NCBI RefSeq assembly: GCF_020080835.1
Contig: NC_058161.1
Coordinates: forward strand, 12,767,103 to 12,831,102
Source: Cotesia glomerata
Lineage: Eukaryota > Arthropoda > Insecta > Hymenoptera > Braconidae
Length of the DNA: 64,000 bases
Direction of reading: 5' to 3'
Position numbers and translations under genes: made by a program. This document shows, one piece after another, positions 12,181 to 22,468 of this stretch (the stretch's first letter is position 1; every line of letters begins with the position of its first letter). The notes under the pieces were generated by a model, which was given only the letters and a program-made list of their open reading frames with translations, was not told where the DNA came from and did not search any database.

Positions 12181-12680
12181 TGATTATAAAATTACATAAA
12201 TTGCCTTTGTCATTCATAAAAAATGTAATTTAAAAATTAAATACAAATATTTATCATTTTTAAATGAACTGATTAAATATTGATAGTATTATTTTTAATA
12301 TTAATCAATAATATGTTGTAATCAACCACTGCGGCTAGTCGGAATTGATTGTTCAACTACTACTCCTTTGATAGTCTATCTTAAAAACGTTGTCAAAATA
12401 TAAATATTTAATTATCTTTGTTATTTTGCTAATCAATTCAAAATTGTTTATATTTTCATGAAAATCACTAATTTTAACTAATAAATTACATCTTTATATA
12501 TTAAAAGTAGGGTCGAATACATTTTATATTGAAACCTATTCAACTACTGGGTACTTTTCATTAATTAAATATTTAAACAAAAAAAATTGTTTTTTTTGTT
12601 TAAACATTAAAAATATTTAAACAAAAAATAATTAATTTTTCAGGAATAAAAAAATATTGAAAAATCAAAAAAAAAAATTA
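12181..12680. repeat. Repeat shared with 43800-44240
   Basis: Segments such as TTAATCAATAATATGTT, GATTGTTCAACTACTA and CCTTTGATAGTCTATC recur in the same order at 43800-44240. The element is unclassified and has no ends that I can define. A TTCAACTACTGGGTA piece also occurs at 13668. Confidence 0.55.
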
Positions 12681-12684
12681 GGAA

Positions 12685-12963
12685 AACGGTTGACCCTAAA
12701 GGCCATCCCTGCAACTTCCCGCTAATTCCATACTTAGGCGCTTAAAATTGCACCAATGATGTTTTTGAGCTTTTCGAGCTTAAAAATACAATTTATGGGT
12801 TATTTTGAGCTCTCCGAGCTCAAAGAGATTGCTTTCCTATGCTTTTGAGCTCTTCGAGCTCAAAAGTCTGATAGAGATTTGATAAGACACTATTTTTTGA
12901 ATTTTTAAACCGCAATAACTTTTGAATGAATAAACCGATTTTCACGCGGTTGGCGGCATTCTA
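12685..12963 (-). mobile_element. CTTCCCGCTAA element, truncated copy
   Basis: Right-end part of the family (GGTTGACCCTAAAGGCC, CAACTTCCCGCTAATTCC, GAGCTC words, then GGCGGCATTCTA). It is cut off where the 702-bp CACGG element is inserted. Confidence 0.65.
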
Positions 12964-13665
12964 CACGGGAAAAAATTTCTGGGAAAATTTACGATACAAC
13001 TATTGTAAAGCTGGACTATACTTTTATTACTATTAATTGTCAAATATTTTAGAAGAAAAAATACTATTTATTCATGAAAAATTACGATATTACTATTGTA
13101 AAAAGTAAGAGATGAAAATTTCCAGTGCTGCCTCTGTATCTTTCCAATAGAACTATAGCAAATTTTACAATAGTTGAATTGGAATGTTTCTCAATTAGTG
13201 TGAGTGATGGCCGTGCACAGCGCTAGACTCCGAGTTTATGTAAATGTTAAATGGTATGGGTCTTAGTTTACCTCGGATAGCGTAGAGGGAGAGTCTCTGG
13301 CTGCCAACACAGAGTTCTGGGTTCGATTCCCAGATAGGACGAAAATGCCGGTTTCTTTTTTCGATTACTGTACAGGTACCAATTAGTCCAACCTTCTATC
13401 TCTCTCCCTCCCTAATATTTCTTTTAAAAAAACCAACTATGAATTTTTACAATAGTTGAATTGTAAAGTTCACAAACACATATTGTATAATTTGCTCTAT
13501 AGTATCCGACTTTTTAAGACTCTTGCTAGTCTTATTTGTTGGATAAAATTTACAATAGTAGATCGTAAAAATTACTAAATGAGAAGTATAGTCCACCGTT
13601 ACTATTTTATTTAGTAAAAATTACAATAGTAAAATAATAAAAACTCCTTCAATTTTCTTTCCGTG
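12964..13665 (+). mobile_element. 702-bp CACGG MITE carrying a tRNA-like core, copy 1
   Basis: The ends CACGGGAAAAAATTTC and CTTTCCGTG are flanked by TA duplications (12962-12963 and 13666-13667). The interior has many TACAATAGT/ACTATTGTA words in both orientations. A tRNA-like segment at about 13276-13345 (AGCGTAGAGGGAGAG and GGTTCGATTCC) sits in the middle. The second copy at 15101-15802 is in the opposite orientation and is exactly the same length. It encodes no protein. Confidence 0.8.
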
Positions 13666-13789
13666 TATTCAACTACTGGGTATTTTACATTAATTAAATA
13701 TTAATTAAATTAAAAATATTTAAACAAAAAATAATTAATTTTTCAGGAATAAAAAAATATTGAAAAATCAAAAATAAAAATTAGGAAAA

Positions 13790-14637
13790 CGGTTGACCCT
13801 AAAGGCCATCCCTGCAACTTCCCGCTAATTCCGATAATACCTGGCCGCTTTTTTGAGCTCTTCGAGCTCAAAAGTACAATCTGTGTGTTGTTTTAAGCTC
13901 TCCGAGCTCAAAAAGATACCTTTTCTATGCTTTTGAGCTCTTTCGGCTCAAAAGTCTGATAGAAGTTTCATAGAACACTATTTTTTTAATGTTCATACCG
14001 CAATAACTTTTGAAGAATGAACCGATTTTTACGCGGTTAGCGGCATTCTACGCAGTTTTTTAAGCCTCACAAAGAATTACTAAGTTTCAATTGGTCAAAC
14101 TAGAAATTTCGGAGTAACTCTGAAAAAACACTTTTTTCGGTTTTCTTTCCTGCACGATATCTCTCGAACGAATCAACCGATTTTGACCGGATTGGCGGCG
14201 ATCGACGTGGTTTTTTAAGATTGAGAGCTGATTAGTTTTTGGAATCGATCGGTAAAGTCTTTTAAAAGTTATCCCAAAAAAACCACTTCAGAAAAAATTT
14301 TTTTTCCTACTTTTTTTTAGATTTCTCCAAATTTCTCAAAATCTATCGGTCCAAATCGGTTCAAATTAACAGAAAATTTAAGTTTGGCAAAGCCCTTTCG
14401 AATGGCACCAACCGCGATGAAATCGGTTCAACCGTTCAAAAATTATAAGAGATTTACATACTTACACAGACATACACACATACATACAGACATAGTGACA
14501 CCCTCGCGGAAATAGTCAGGAAAGCTTCCTAGGACCTCAAAACGTCGAGATCTGATGAAAACTCGATTTTCGAAAAACGGGGTAAAACCAATAACTTCCC
14601 GATTTTTGAAAATTTTCAATTTTCTTAGCGGGAAGTT
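13790..14637 (-). mobile_element. CTTCCCGCTAA element, full reverse copy
   Basis: Runs from CGGTTGACCCTAAAGGCC and CAACTTCCCGCTAATTCC to CTTAGCGGGAAGTTAA, the reverse complement of the 6818-7680 copy. All internal landmarks are present (CGAACGAATCAACCGATTTT, CCGCGATGAAATCGGTTCAA, GACATAGTGACACCC). Confidence 0.75.
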
Positions 14638-14757
14638 AAAAAGGAGACGTAAAAGATTTTCGTTTGACTTATTGCATATTTTTTATAGCTTTTAAGGTAG
14701 TACCTCCACGAAAAGCACATTTCAAGAAACTTATGGAATTTTTTTATCGAAAGATAA

Positions 14758-16110
14758 ATATAGATAGATAGATAGATAATAATTTTATTGGATTCTGGAG
14801 CCTAGGCTCCCTCAGAACCATCATCAAATATACATTTATAATTAGTGTATGATGTACAGAGTTTTAGATACATAAAAATAAAATCAAAATAAATATAGTA
14901 ATTAACAGTAATAACATGTTAATCATGCTTATAAATAATACTTGTATTATACAAAGCTTAACAACCTTCAATAGCAGTAATAAACGTTCAATATAGCAGA
15001 TCAACAATTTTGGAAATAATAATCATAGCACAGTCTACGGAATATTTCGAAACTTTCGGCTTTTGTAATTTCAGCTGGCAGCGCATTCCAGATACGTATA
15101 CACGGTAAGAAAATCGAAGGAATTTTTACTATTTCACTATTGTAATTTTTATTAAATTAAATAGTAACGGTGGACTATACTTCTCATTCAGTAATTTTTA
15201 CGATCTACTATTGTAAATTTTATCCTACAAACAAGGCTACTAAGAAACTTAAAAAGTCGAATAATATAGAGCAAATTATACAATATGTGTTTGTAAAATT
15301 TACAATTCAACTATTGTAAAAATTGACACAAGATTTTTTTAAAAGAAATTTTAGGGAGGGAGAGAGATAAGAGGTTGGACTAATTGGAACCTATACAGTC
15401 ACCGAAAAAAGAAATAAGAATCTTCGTCTTATCCGGGAATTGAACCTAGAATTCTTTATTTGGCAGCCAGAGACTCTCCCTCTAGGCTATCCGAGGTAAA
15501 CTAAGGCCCATATCCTTTAACATTTACATAAACTCGGAGTCTAGCGCTGTGCACGGCCATCACTCACACTAATTGAAAAACATTCCAATTCAACTATTGT
15601 AAAATTTGTTATAGATCTATTGGAAAGATACAGAGGCAGCACTGGAAATTTTAATCTCTTACTTTTTACAATAGTAAGTTTTAAAATTTTATGAATAAAT
15701 AGTAAATTTTCTTCTAAAATATTTGAAAATGAATAGTAATAAAAGTATAGTCCAGCTTTACAATAGTTGTATCGTAAATTTTCCCAGAAATTTTTTTCCG
15801 TGTACCACGAACAAGAAACGAGTTATCATACATACAACAATTAGATCTAGGTAGCCGCAGATAATCTTCCCTTACATCGCCTCTACGCAACGCAACCGGC
15901 AAAAATTCTAAGTGGCACTTAAATAGCTGACGATAATTTAAATATATTTCTTTGTAAAATAGGCATGCTATAAAGTAGTTTCTTCTGTCACTCAGCTTTA
16001 ACCAACCCAGCCTCTTAAAGTACGGAGTAATGTGTTCAGCCCTCGCAATTTTATAGATATAGCGAACACAGTAATTCATTTTGCGTTGTAATCGCATTTG
16101 CGAGAGTCAT
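14758..16110 (-). pseudogene. LINE (Jockey/CR1-like) 3' fragment, split by a MITE
   Basis: Reading leftward from 16097, the frame encodes the C-terminal tail typical of LINE reverse transcriptases: LQRKMNYCVRYIYKI, HITPYFKRLGWLKL, DRRNYFIACLFYK, then SFLVRG. A 702-bp MITE (15101-15802) interrupts it. The frame resumes beyond the insertion with IRIWNALPAEITKAE and ends at TGA (15001-15003). If the MITE and one TA are ignored, the reading frame is continuous. It is 5' truncated (a stop lies just upstream of 16103). The 3' UTR ends in a GATA/TATC short tandem tail at 14758-14778, usual for such LINEs. A second copy is at 36852-37392. It is not a host gene. Confidence 0.85.
15101..15802 (-). mobile_element. 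702-bp CACGG MITE, copy 2, inside the LINE
   Basis: The ends CACGGTAAGAAAATCG and AAATTTTTTTCCGTG are flanked by TA (15099-15100, 15803-15804). It is the reverse complement of the 12964-13665 element and the same length. The tRNA-like core is at about 15425-15500 on the minus strand. Insertion into the LINE coding region dates it after that LINE copy. Confidence 0.8.
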
Positions 16111-16135
16111 TAGTAATATTGCAGTAAGCCGCACA

Positions 16136-16967
16136 ACAATTATCAAACACTGGGAATATTAACGTGGTGATAAGCTTTATACTTTATACAAATATATTAA
16201 CAATTCACCACCAAAATTTCAGATCAATTCACCGCACCGTTTTTGAGTAATTAATTTTTGAAATTGCATCTTTTACACGTAGAGATATAGAGAGATGATA
16301 AAGTTAGTATGAAATCTATTTGCATCACTCGAGTGGTACGGAAGATTTCACAGCATTATTTATATTTGTAAAAATGCTTGCCGTAAGATGGACGGTGTGG
16401 CTTAATGTATATAGAATAAGCGAAAGGAAATTTAGTATCCCTAGTAGAAATGAAATCAAGTTTTTAGCCAGTAACTGGCCAGTTTTACTAGACTTAAACC
16501 AGTAACTGGCCAGTGTAATATCAAGTTTCTGTCTAGTAACTGGCCAGTTTTACTAGAGATCTAACAAAACATTATGGCGGCTTTAGTGAAACTGTCAGTT
16601 TCGAATTCTGAGGTTATTAGGCGTTATTAAAATTGTCAAATAAATTCAAAATAATGTTTAATAAACGATATGATATAAAAAAGTTTCATTTATGTGTACA
16701 TTATAAAATAGATAACATCATTAGACTGATAGACTAATAATAAATCTAACAATAGAATAAGAAAATAATTATTTTGAATTGGAGATTTGTTTTTAATACC
16801 CACAGTCGCAATTTATATATTGTGGCACTTTTTTTCACTGCATCCATTTTGAAATATAAACTGGAAATTATTTACACGTTAATAAACACTAAGTTTGATT
16901 GATTTATACTGTTTTTTAATAATAATAATTACAATAATGATGCGTACAGGTTAACAAAAAAAATAAA

Positions 16968-17005
<38 letters not shown>

Positions 17006-17690
17006 AAGATACACTGTCGGTGTAACTAATGTTTATGACTTAGTTGTAGGTGGCGCGATTTCAAGTTTTTACTCGATATCACTGGCCAGTTACTGGTTTA
17101 TATCCAGTGAAAACTCGATTATTTCTACTAGGGATAGACCGTATAGCTCAAATGGTAGAGTAGCCGATATGTCTTCGGAAGGTTCTGGGTTCGAATCCCA
17201 GTCCGAGCTATCTAATAACTTTTTCTCGCATATTCTATAAACTCACATTAAGATGATCCTCTCCACATTCCTTTCTCAATCCTTTCCTACTAATATCCTG
17301 TTACGTGAATGTGGAACGCTTCACGTAATAATTACCGTAACTCCTATTCTTTCCCGCTTCACAGCATTATTTATATTTGTAAAAATGTGAGCTATCCGGT
17401 CTATACTAAATTTCCTTTCGCTTATTCTATATACATTAAGCCACACCGTCCATCTTACGGCAAGCATTTTTACAAATATAAATAATGCTGTGAAGCGGGA
17501 AAGAATAGGAGTTACGGTAATTATTACGTGAAGCGTTCCACATTACTAACTTTACCATCTCTCTATACCTCTACGTGTAAAAAATGCAGTTTCGAAAATT
17601 AATTACTTAAAAACGGTGCGGTGAATTGATCTGAAATTTTGGTGGTCAATTATTCACGTATATTTATTTTTCGATAAAAAAAAATTCCAT
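16136..17690. repeat. Palindromic repeat mosaic with a tRNA-like segment and (CA)n
   Basis: Contains the inverted segments CCGTAAGATGGACGGTG (about 16381) and CACCGTCCATCTTACGG (about 17443). Several CCAGTAACTGGCCAGT words occur near 16470-16540 and are mirrored near 17080. A (CA)n tract is at 16972-17000. A tRNA-like segment is at about 17143-17212 (TAGCTCAAATGG and GGTTCGAATCC). Parts recur at 27998-28090 and 37750-38240. The outer part (ATTTTACACGTAGAGATA region) closes near 17690. The exact element boundaries are unclear. Confidence 0.6.
17143..17212 (+). repeat. tRNA-like (pseudo-tRNA) segment
   Basis: Has D-arm-like TAGCTCAAATGGTAGAGT and a good T-arm (CTGGGTTCGAATCCCAG), i.e. RNA polymerase III box A and B. 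The 5' and 3' seven-base ends do not pair into an acceptor stem and the anticodon loop lacks the usual T33. I therefore call it a tRNA-derived repeat, not a tRNA gene. Confidence 0.65.
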
Positions 17691-18006
17691 AAGTTTCTTG
17701 AAGTATGCTTTTTGTGGAGGTACTACCTTAAATGGTATTAAAAATTAAATTTCAAAAAGTATTTCTTTTGAAATTTATAATAAAAAAACAATTCTATAAG
17801 GAAAATATCAGTAAAAAAAATCCTTATGATACACAATAACGTTAAAATTACTTTAGAAGCATTTTAAAAAATAAAAATATGTTTTTATTTTTTAAAAAAC
17901 AAAAAAAAAATTTTATTGAAAAAGTTCTTTTAAAATATTCAGAGCGGTTTATAGTTGATTTTCAAACGTGTTTTTCTTATGTATGTGGTAAAATTTCGAA
18001 AAAAAA

Positions 18007-18055
18007 CGCTTCGCTCTTCGATAGATAATTAAATTATCTATCGAAGAGCGAAGCG
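18007..18055. repeat. Near-perfect 24-bp hairpin palindrome
   Basis: The arm CGCTTCGCTCTTCGATAGAT plus AATT is followed after one base by its exact reverse complement. The flanking A and T runs extend the symmetry imperfectly. There is no coding context. It could be a MITE core or a small-RNA hairpin. Confidence 0.85.
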
Positions 18056-18189
18056 CTTTTTTTGGAAAATTTCCATTTATTTATGCATAAAATGCGTTTT
18101 AAGATTCCATTTGTTGTACAAGTATGACAGAGATACTTTCGTTTGTCCAATAGAGGGCGAGAGAGAGAAAAAATGTAAACCCTTCTTAA

Positions 18190-18575
18190 CCCGTCAGCAC
18201 TCACGTTATGAGCATTTTGCTCACGCTCGATTTAAAACAATGAAAACTTTTTCTTTTTAAATGGAAAGGGTAGATGAAATTTTTTCTACCTTCGAGTAAT
18301 TTTACCTATTTTCAAATTATGAACTTTTGAAATGCTTTAATATTATATATATTTTATAAAAAAAATATTTTTCCCATGCGCCTCGGAAATTGTGAGCATT
18401 CTTCTCATCACGAGATTATAGGTGTAACAAAAAAAAATTTACTTTCGGTAACGTTCGGGCTAGTTCGTGTATCTTCGTAACTGTATAGCTGCCCGGCCGC
18501 ATGCAGATTAAACGTGAGCAAATCTCTCATCACGAGAGTAAATATTACCGAAAAGTTCACGTGAGTGCTGACGGG
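18190..18575. mobile_element. piggyBac-type MITE with TTAA target duplication
   Basis: The terminal inverted repeats CCCGTCAGCACTCACGT and ACGTGAGTGCTGACGGG are flanked on both sides by TTAA (18186-18189 and 18576-18579). TTAA duplication with CCC termini is the piggyBac pattern. The 386-bp interior has paired GAGCA/TGCTC and CATCACGAGA motifs and encodes nothing. Confidence 0.85.
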
Positions 18576-18579
18576 TTAA

Positions 18580-18984
18580 ATAACAAAAATTAAACTAAAT
18601 TTTTTAGGTGCCCCATTTTACCCCACTTCCTTAATTAATTATTATTTAATAAATTAATATTAAAATTGATAATAAAGTCTATTTTATTTTCTATATTATT
18701 AGTTATTATTGTAGTTACCAGCGCTGAACCGTACTTACAACGCCATCTAGCGTTTCCAGTGGATATAACATCCAAGCTCCTTCTACTACCTGATCTCCGG
18801 ATCATTTGCACAGGTTTTGTGTCCAAAAGTCGTCAAAGTTCGGACAAACTTGACGCACGGGCACGGTTTTCGGTCTTCGTCGTACCAGGACTGCATTAAA
18901 ACTAGTTGGTATTCTTTTTTTTAAATATCAAATTACTATTCACAATTTCTTTCATTAAATATGAGTACAAAACTTACAATATTA
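18580..18984. other. Intergenic, no feature seen
   Basis: Overlapping opposite frames at 18635-18899 look open but have no start context, splice sites or recognisable domain. A GTGTCCAAAAGTCG word recurs at 20380, hinting at another decayed repeat. Confidence 0.4.
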
Positions 18985-20101
18985 GGGTAAGTGTAGGTAT
19001 TACTGCAGTTTTTTTCGTAAGTCTCACTTCGAAAGCATTTTTATAAAATTTTCTCAAGATAATAATAACTTTTTTTTTTTTTTAAACAAAAGTTTGACTT
19101 ATTATTAACCCAAAATAAAATCAACAATGAGAGAAACAAATATTTTCGTTAAATAATAAGCATTTAAAAAGAAGTCTAAATGCATGTATTACTGCAGGTC
19201 TTAAAGTAGCTTGCTCCTATTACTGCGTGTCCATTACTGCAACTGATCCAGTTACTGCGTACCTATTACTGCAGAACGGCTATATTTTAGGATTTACTTA
19301 AAAATCAACAAAAACTTATCAAAAAGAAAATTTATTAGTTTAATGTAATAACAAGAATTCTTCATAATCTAAATAATAAGTAACACAGCCTTAACGTATT
19401 ATTAATTGACCAGAATTCGTAAATTTTAATTGATGTAATCTTACAATCTACTGATTATTGCTTTCCTGGACTTGCCTCGACTTCTTATTTTTTTGTTTAT
19501 TAACTTTTGATTTTTTATTAATTTTCTCCATAGTTTATTTTTCACTTCGAGAAAACTTGATTTACGCACTTATTTAGGAGGTTACAATAGCCGTGTTTAT
19601 GTCCGCAGTAATAGGTACAGACATATACAAATAGAGACGCTTCTATTACTGCAGTCGACTGAGAAAATTGCAGTAATACACGGACATGCGGTTTCTCGGT
19701 ACCAATTACTGCATGCTTAATTAAATAAATTTTACTGATGAAAATGTAATTTTTATTAATTATTTGATTCTAAAAAAGGGGTATCTAACTTCTAAAGGTA
19801 AAAAATATATTAATTAGGTGATTTATATAAAGAAAAAGACTTTTTACGACCACCTCTTTTTACACTGAAACTCTTAAAAAAGATAAAATTATTCACTTCT
19901 GTAACTACTTAATTTTTATTAATTAATAACAAATTGAATAATTGTCTTACTTATAAAACCACTATGCAGTTATTTTCCGAAAGGTTTAAATTAACAGAAA
20001 TAATTTTTTTTTAATCAAAAAAGTCATAACCCATTTATTGATAATTAAAAGAAGAAAATCTGCAGTAATACCTACACCTGCAGTAATACCCACACTTACC
20101 C
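18985..20101. mobile_element. GGGTAAGTG element with TA duplication, full length
   Basis: Starts GGGTAAGTGTAGGTATTACT and ends with the near-perfect inverse ATACCCACACTTACCC, flanked by TA on both sides. The ~1.1-kb interior is rich in TATTACTGCAG words in both orientations (for example near 19185-19270 and 19600-19700). No open frame exists. Truncated copies are at 7728 and 52855. It is a non-autonomous element of TA-inserting type. Confidence 0.8.
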
Positions 20102-20103
20102 TA

Positions 20104-21130
20104 TTTATTTTTTCTTCTATAATTCAAAATTTAGCCTTTTTTTATTGCAAATTTAATAAATATTCCTCAAATTTTTATTAAAAATTTAGAAATTGATAAA
20201 AAATAAAGAGATTTTGCTACCTAAAATTTTAAATTTCCGCGCGGAAACTTGGCGCTGCATGTCACTGACTTGCAACACTTGAATGAACTTATAATATAGT
20301 ATGTTTATTAATATAGCAAATTACTTACCTCTTACTTCTTTTAGTATCCTGTTTTCCTAATAAATGTGTCGATTTTTGTGTCCAAAAGTCGACATAAAGA
20401 TGACAAATTTACGCCACGAAAATGTTGATATTATTAACACTACTATTACTACTATTAAATTTAATTATAGTTGTAATTAATTATTAAATTTAATAATAGT
20501 AATGATAATTGAAAATTTTTTAATTTTGTAGCAAAAAATTGTAATTTTTATTTTAACAATTTTAAATTTTAGTAAAATAAAAATATTTATTAAATTACAT
20601 AATTAATTTTTCCTGCCACAGATGATTAAGAAAGATAAAATGTAAAAAATAAAGCAATAATATTATAGGGGAAAAAAAAATTAATTTTATGTACTTTACT
20701 TTAAAGCTATTAAAAAAAATTTTTTTAATTTTTTAAATAATTTAAATATTTTAAAATAAGTATGCAATAATATTTTGCAATCGATTTATTTAATACCACA
20801 AAATAGCATACATTAATACTTGATTTAAAATACAAACTAATTCACACTCTTTACACATTAAATCTTGTAAACTCAAAGTCTTTTCCATGAAACATAACAC
20901 ATCAATTATATATTTCAATTCAAAATACTTTTATGGTTAATTAGGCGCTGCTCAAGCGTACTAGGTACTCACTTGAGCCGAGAAAATTTGTAGCTCTCTC
21001 TCTGCAGCATACTGCTATTTTCTTAGAACAGAGATTATTATGGCTCGAGATTAAGGAAGTACGAGCGCTAGGCGGGGTGGGGATAGGTATCCACTCTAGC
21101 GCGGTAAGGGGAAAGCAGTACCCATATGAT
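20104..21130. other. Intergenic, AT-rich, no clear feature
   Basis: A/T-rich sequence. A more GC-rich island at 20940-21130 is open on both strands but encodes nothing recognisable. Confidence 0.4.
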
Positions 21131-21971
21131 CCGAACAAAAACAGTTTCACTGTAAAAAAGTCGCGCCAAGTCCACGTTCACAAGACTATTAGGAAAAAAA
21201 TTTGGAAAACGATTGACCCTAACGGCCATCCCGGCAACTTCCCGCTAATTCCATACTTAAGCGCTTAAAATTGCACTTATTACTTTTTGCGCTTTTCGAG
21301 CTCATAAATATAATTTTCGTGTCATTTTGAGCTATCCAAGCTCATTCAAAAAATTATTATCGTTAAGACGTGAGTAAAGAAAAAAAAAAACAGGGTGAAA
21401 ACAATAACTTCCTAATTTTTGAAAATCTTCGATTTTGTTAGTGGGAAGTTAAAAATGTCGCAGTGATTTTAAAAAAACACTTGTTTTCAAATCTTTTATT
21501 GACGATATCTTTTGAACTAATTAACCGATTTCTACGTTTTTGGCGGCAATCGACGCGGTTTTTAAGCTCTATAAATTATGCTATGTCATCAAAAGTGATC
21601 CGAGAAGAAATGACGAAGTTATGTGAAAAAAACACTTTTTTCGGTTTTTTTCGGTTTTCTTTCGTTCACGCTATCTCTCGAACGAATCAACCGATTTTGA
21701 TCGGGTTGACGCCGATCGGCGTGGTTTTTCAAGCTTAAGGGCGGATTAGTTTTTGAAGTTGATCGATAGAGCCGTTTAAAAGATATTCCAAAAAAACTAC
21801 TTTCAAAATGATTTTTTCTTATTTTTTAAGATTTTTCAAGATTTCTTAAAATCTATCGGTCCGAATCGGTTCAAATTCTCAGGAAATCTAAGTTCAGCGT
21901 AGCCCTTTCGAATGGCACCAACCGCGATGAAATCGGTTCAACCGTTCAAAAGTTATAAGCGAGTCACATAG

Positions 21972-22068
<97 letters not shown>

Positions 22069-22231
22069 TACATACATACAGACATAGTGACAACATCGCG
22101 GGGGTAGTCAGGGAAGCTTCCTGTGACCTTCAAACGTCGAGATCTGATGAAAACTCGATTTTTGCCAAACGGGGTAAAAACAATAACTTCCCGATTTTTG
22201 AAAATCTGAGATTTTTAGCGGGAAGTTAAAA
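21131..22231 (-). mobile_element. Family B end plus two CTTCCCGCTAA copies
   Basis: A fragment of family B (ACAGTTTCACTGTAAAAAAG, 21137-21205) is followed by a truncated CTTCCCGCTAA element (to about 21450) and a longer one (about 21470-22228). The latter contains a (CA)n expansion at 21973-22063. No gene is present. Confidence 0.6.
21973..22063. repeat. (CA)n microsatellite
   Basis: Pure CA repeat of about 90 bp, grown from the short ACACACATAC tract present in every CTTCCCGCTAA copy (compare 14470 and 23930). Confidence 0.9.
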
Positions 22232-22468
22232 ATTAGAAAAACGGTTGACCCTGCAACTTCCCGCTAATTCCATACTTAGGCGCTTAAAATTGCACCAATG
22301 ACGTTTTTGAGCTCTTCGAGCTCAAAAATACAATTTATGGGTTATTTTGAGCTCTTCGAGCTCAAATAGATTGCTTTCCTATGCTTTTGAGCTCTTCGAG
22401 CTCAAAAGTCTGATAGGGATTTGATGACACTATTTTTTGAATTTTTAAACCGCAATAACTTTTGAATG

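Noticed and set aside
15714..16097. Host gene of 127 residues
   Set aside because: The product is the C-terminal tail of a LINE reverse transcriptase, and its last residues read into an inserted MITE.
17143..17212. Functional tRNA gene
   Set aside because: A good T-arm, but no pairing acceptor ends and an abnormal anticodon loop.
18635..18899. Overlapping opposite frames
   Set aside because: No start context, splice signals or recognisable sequence; likely chance openness in a slightly GC-richer patch.
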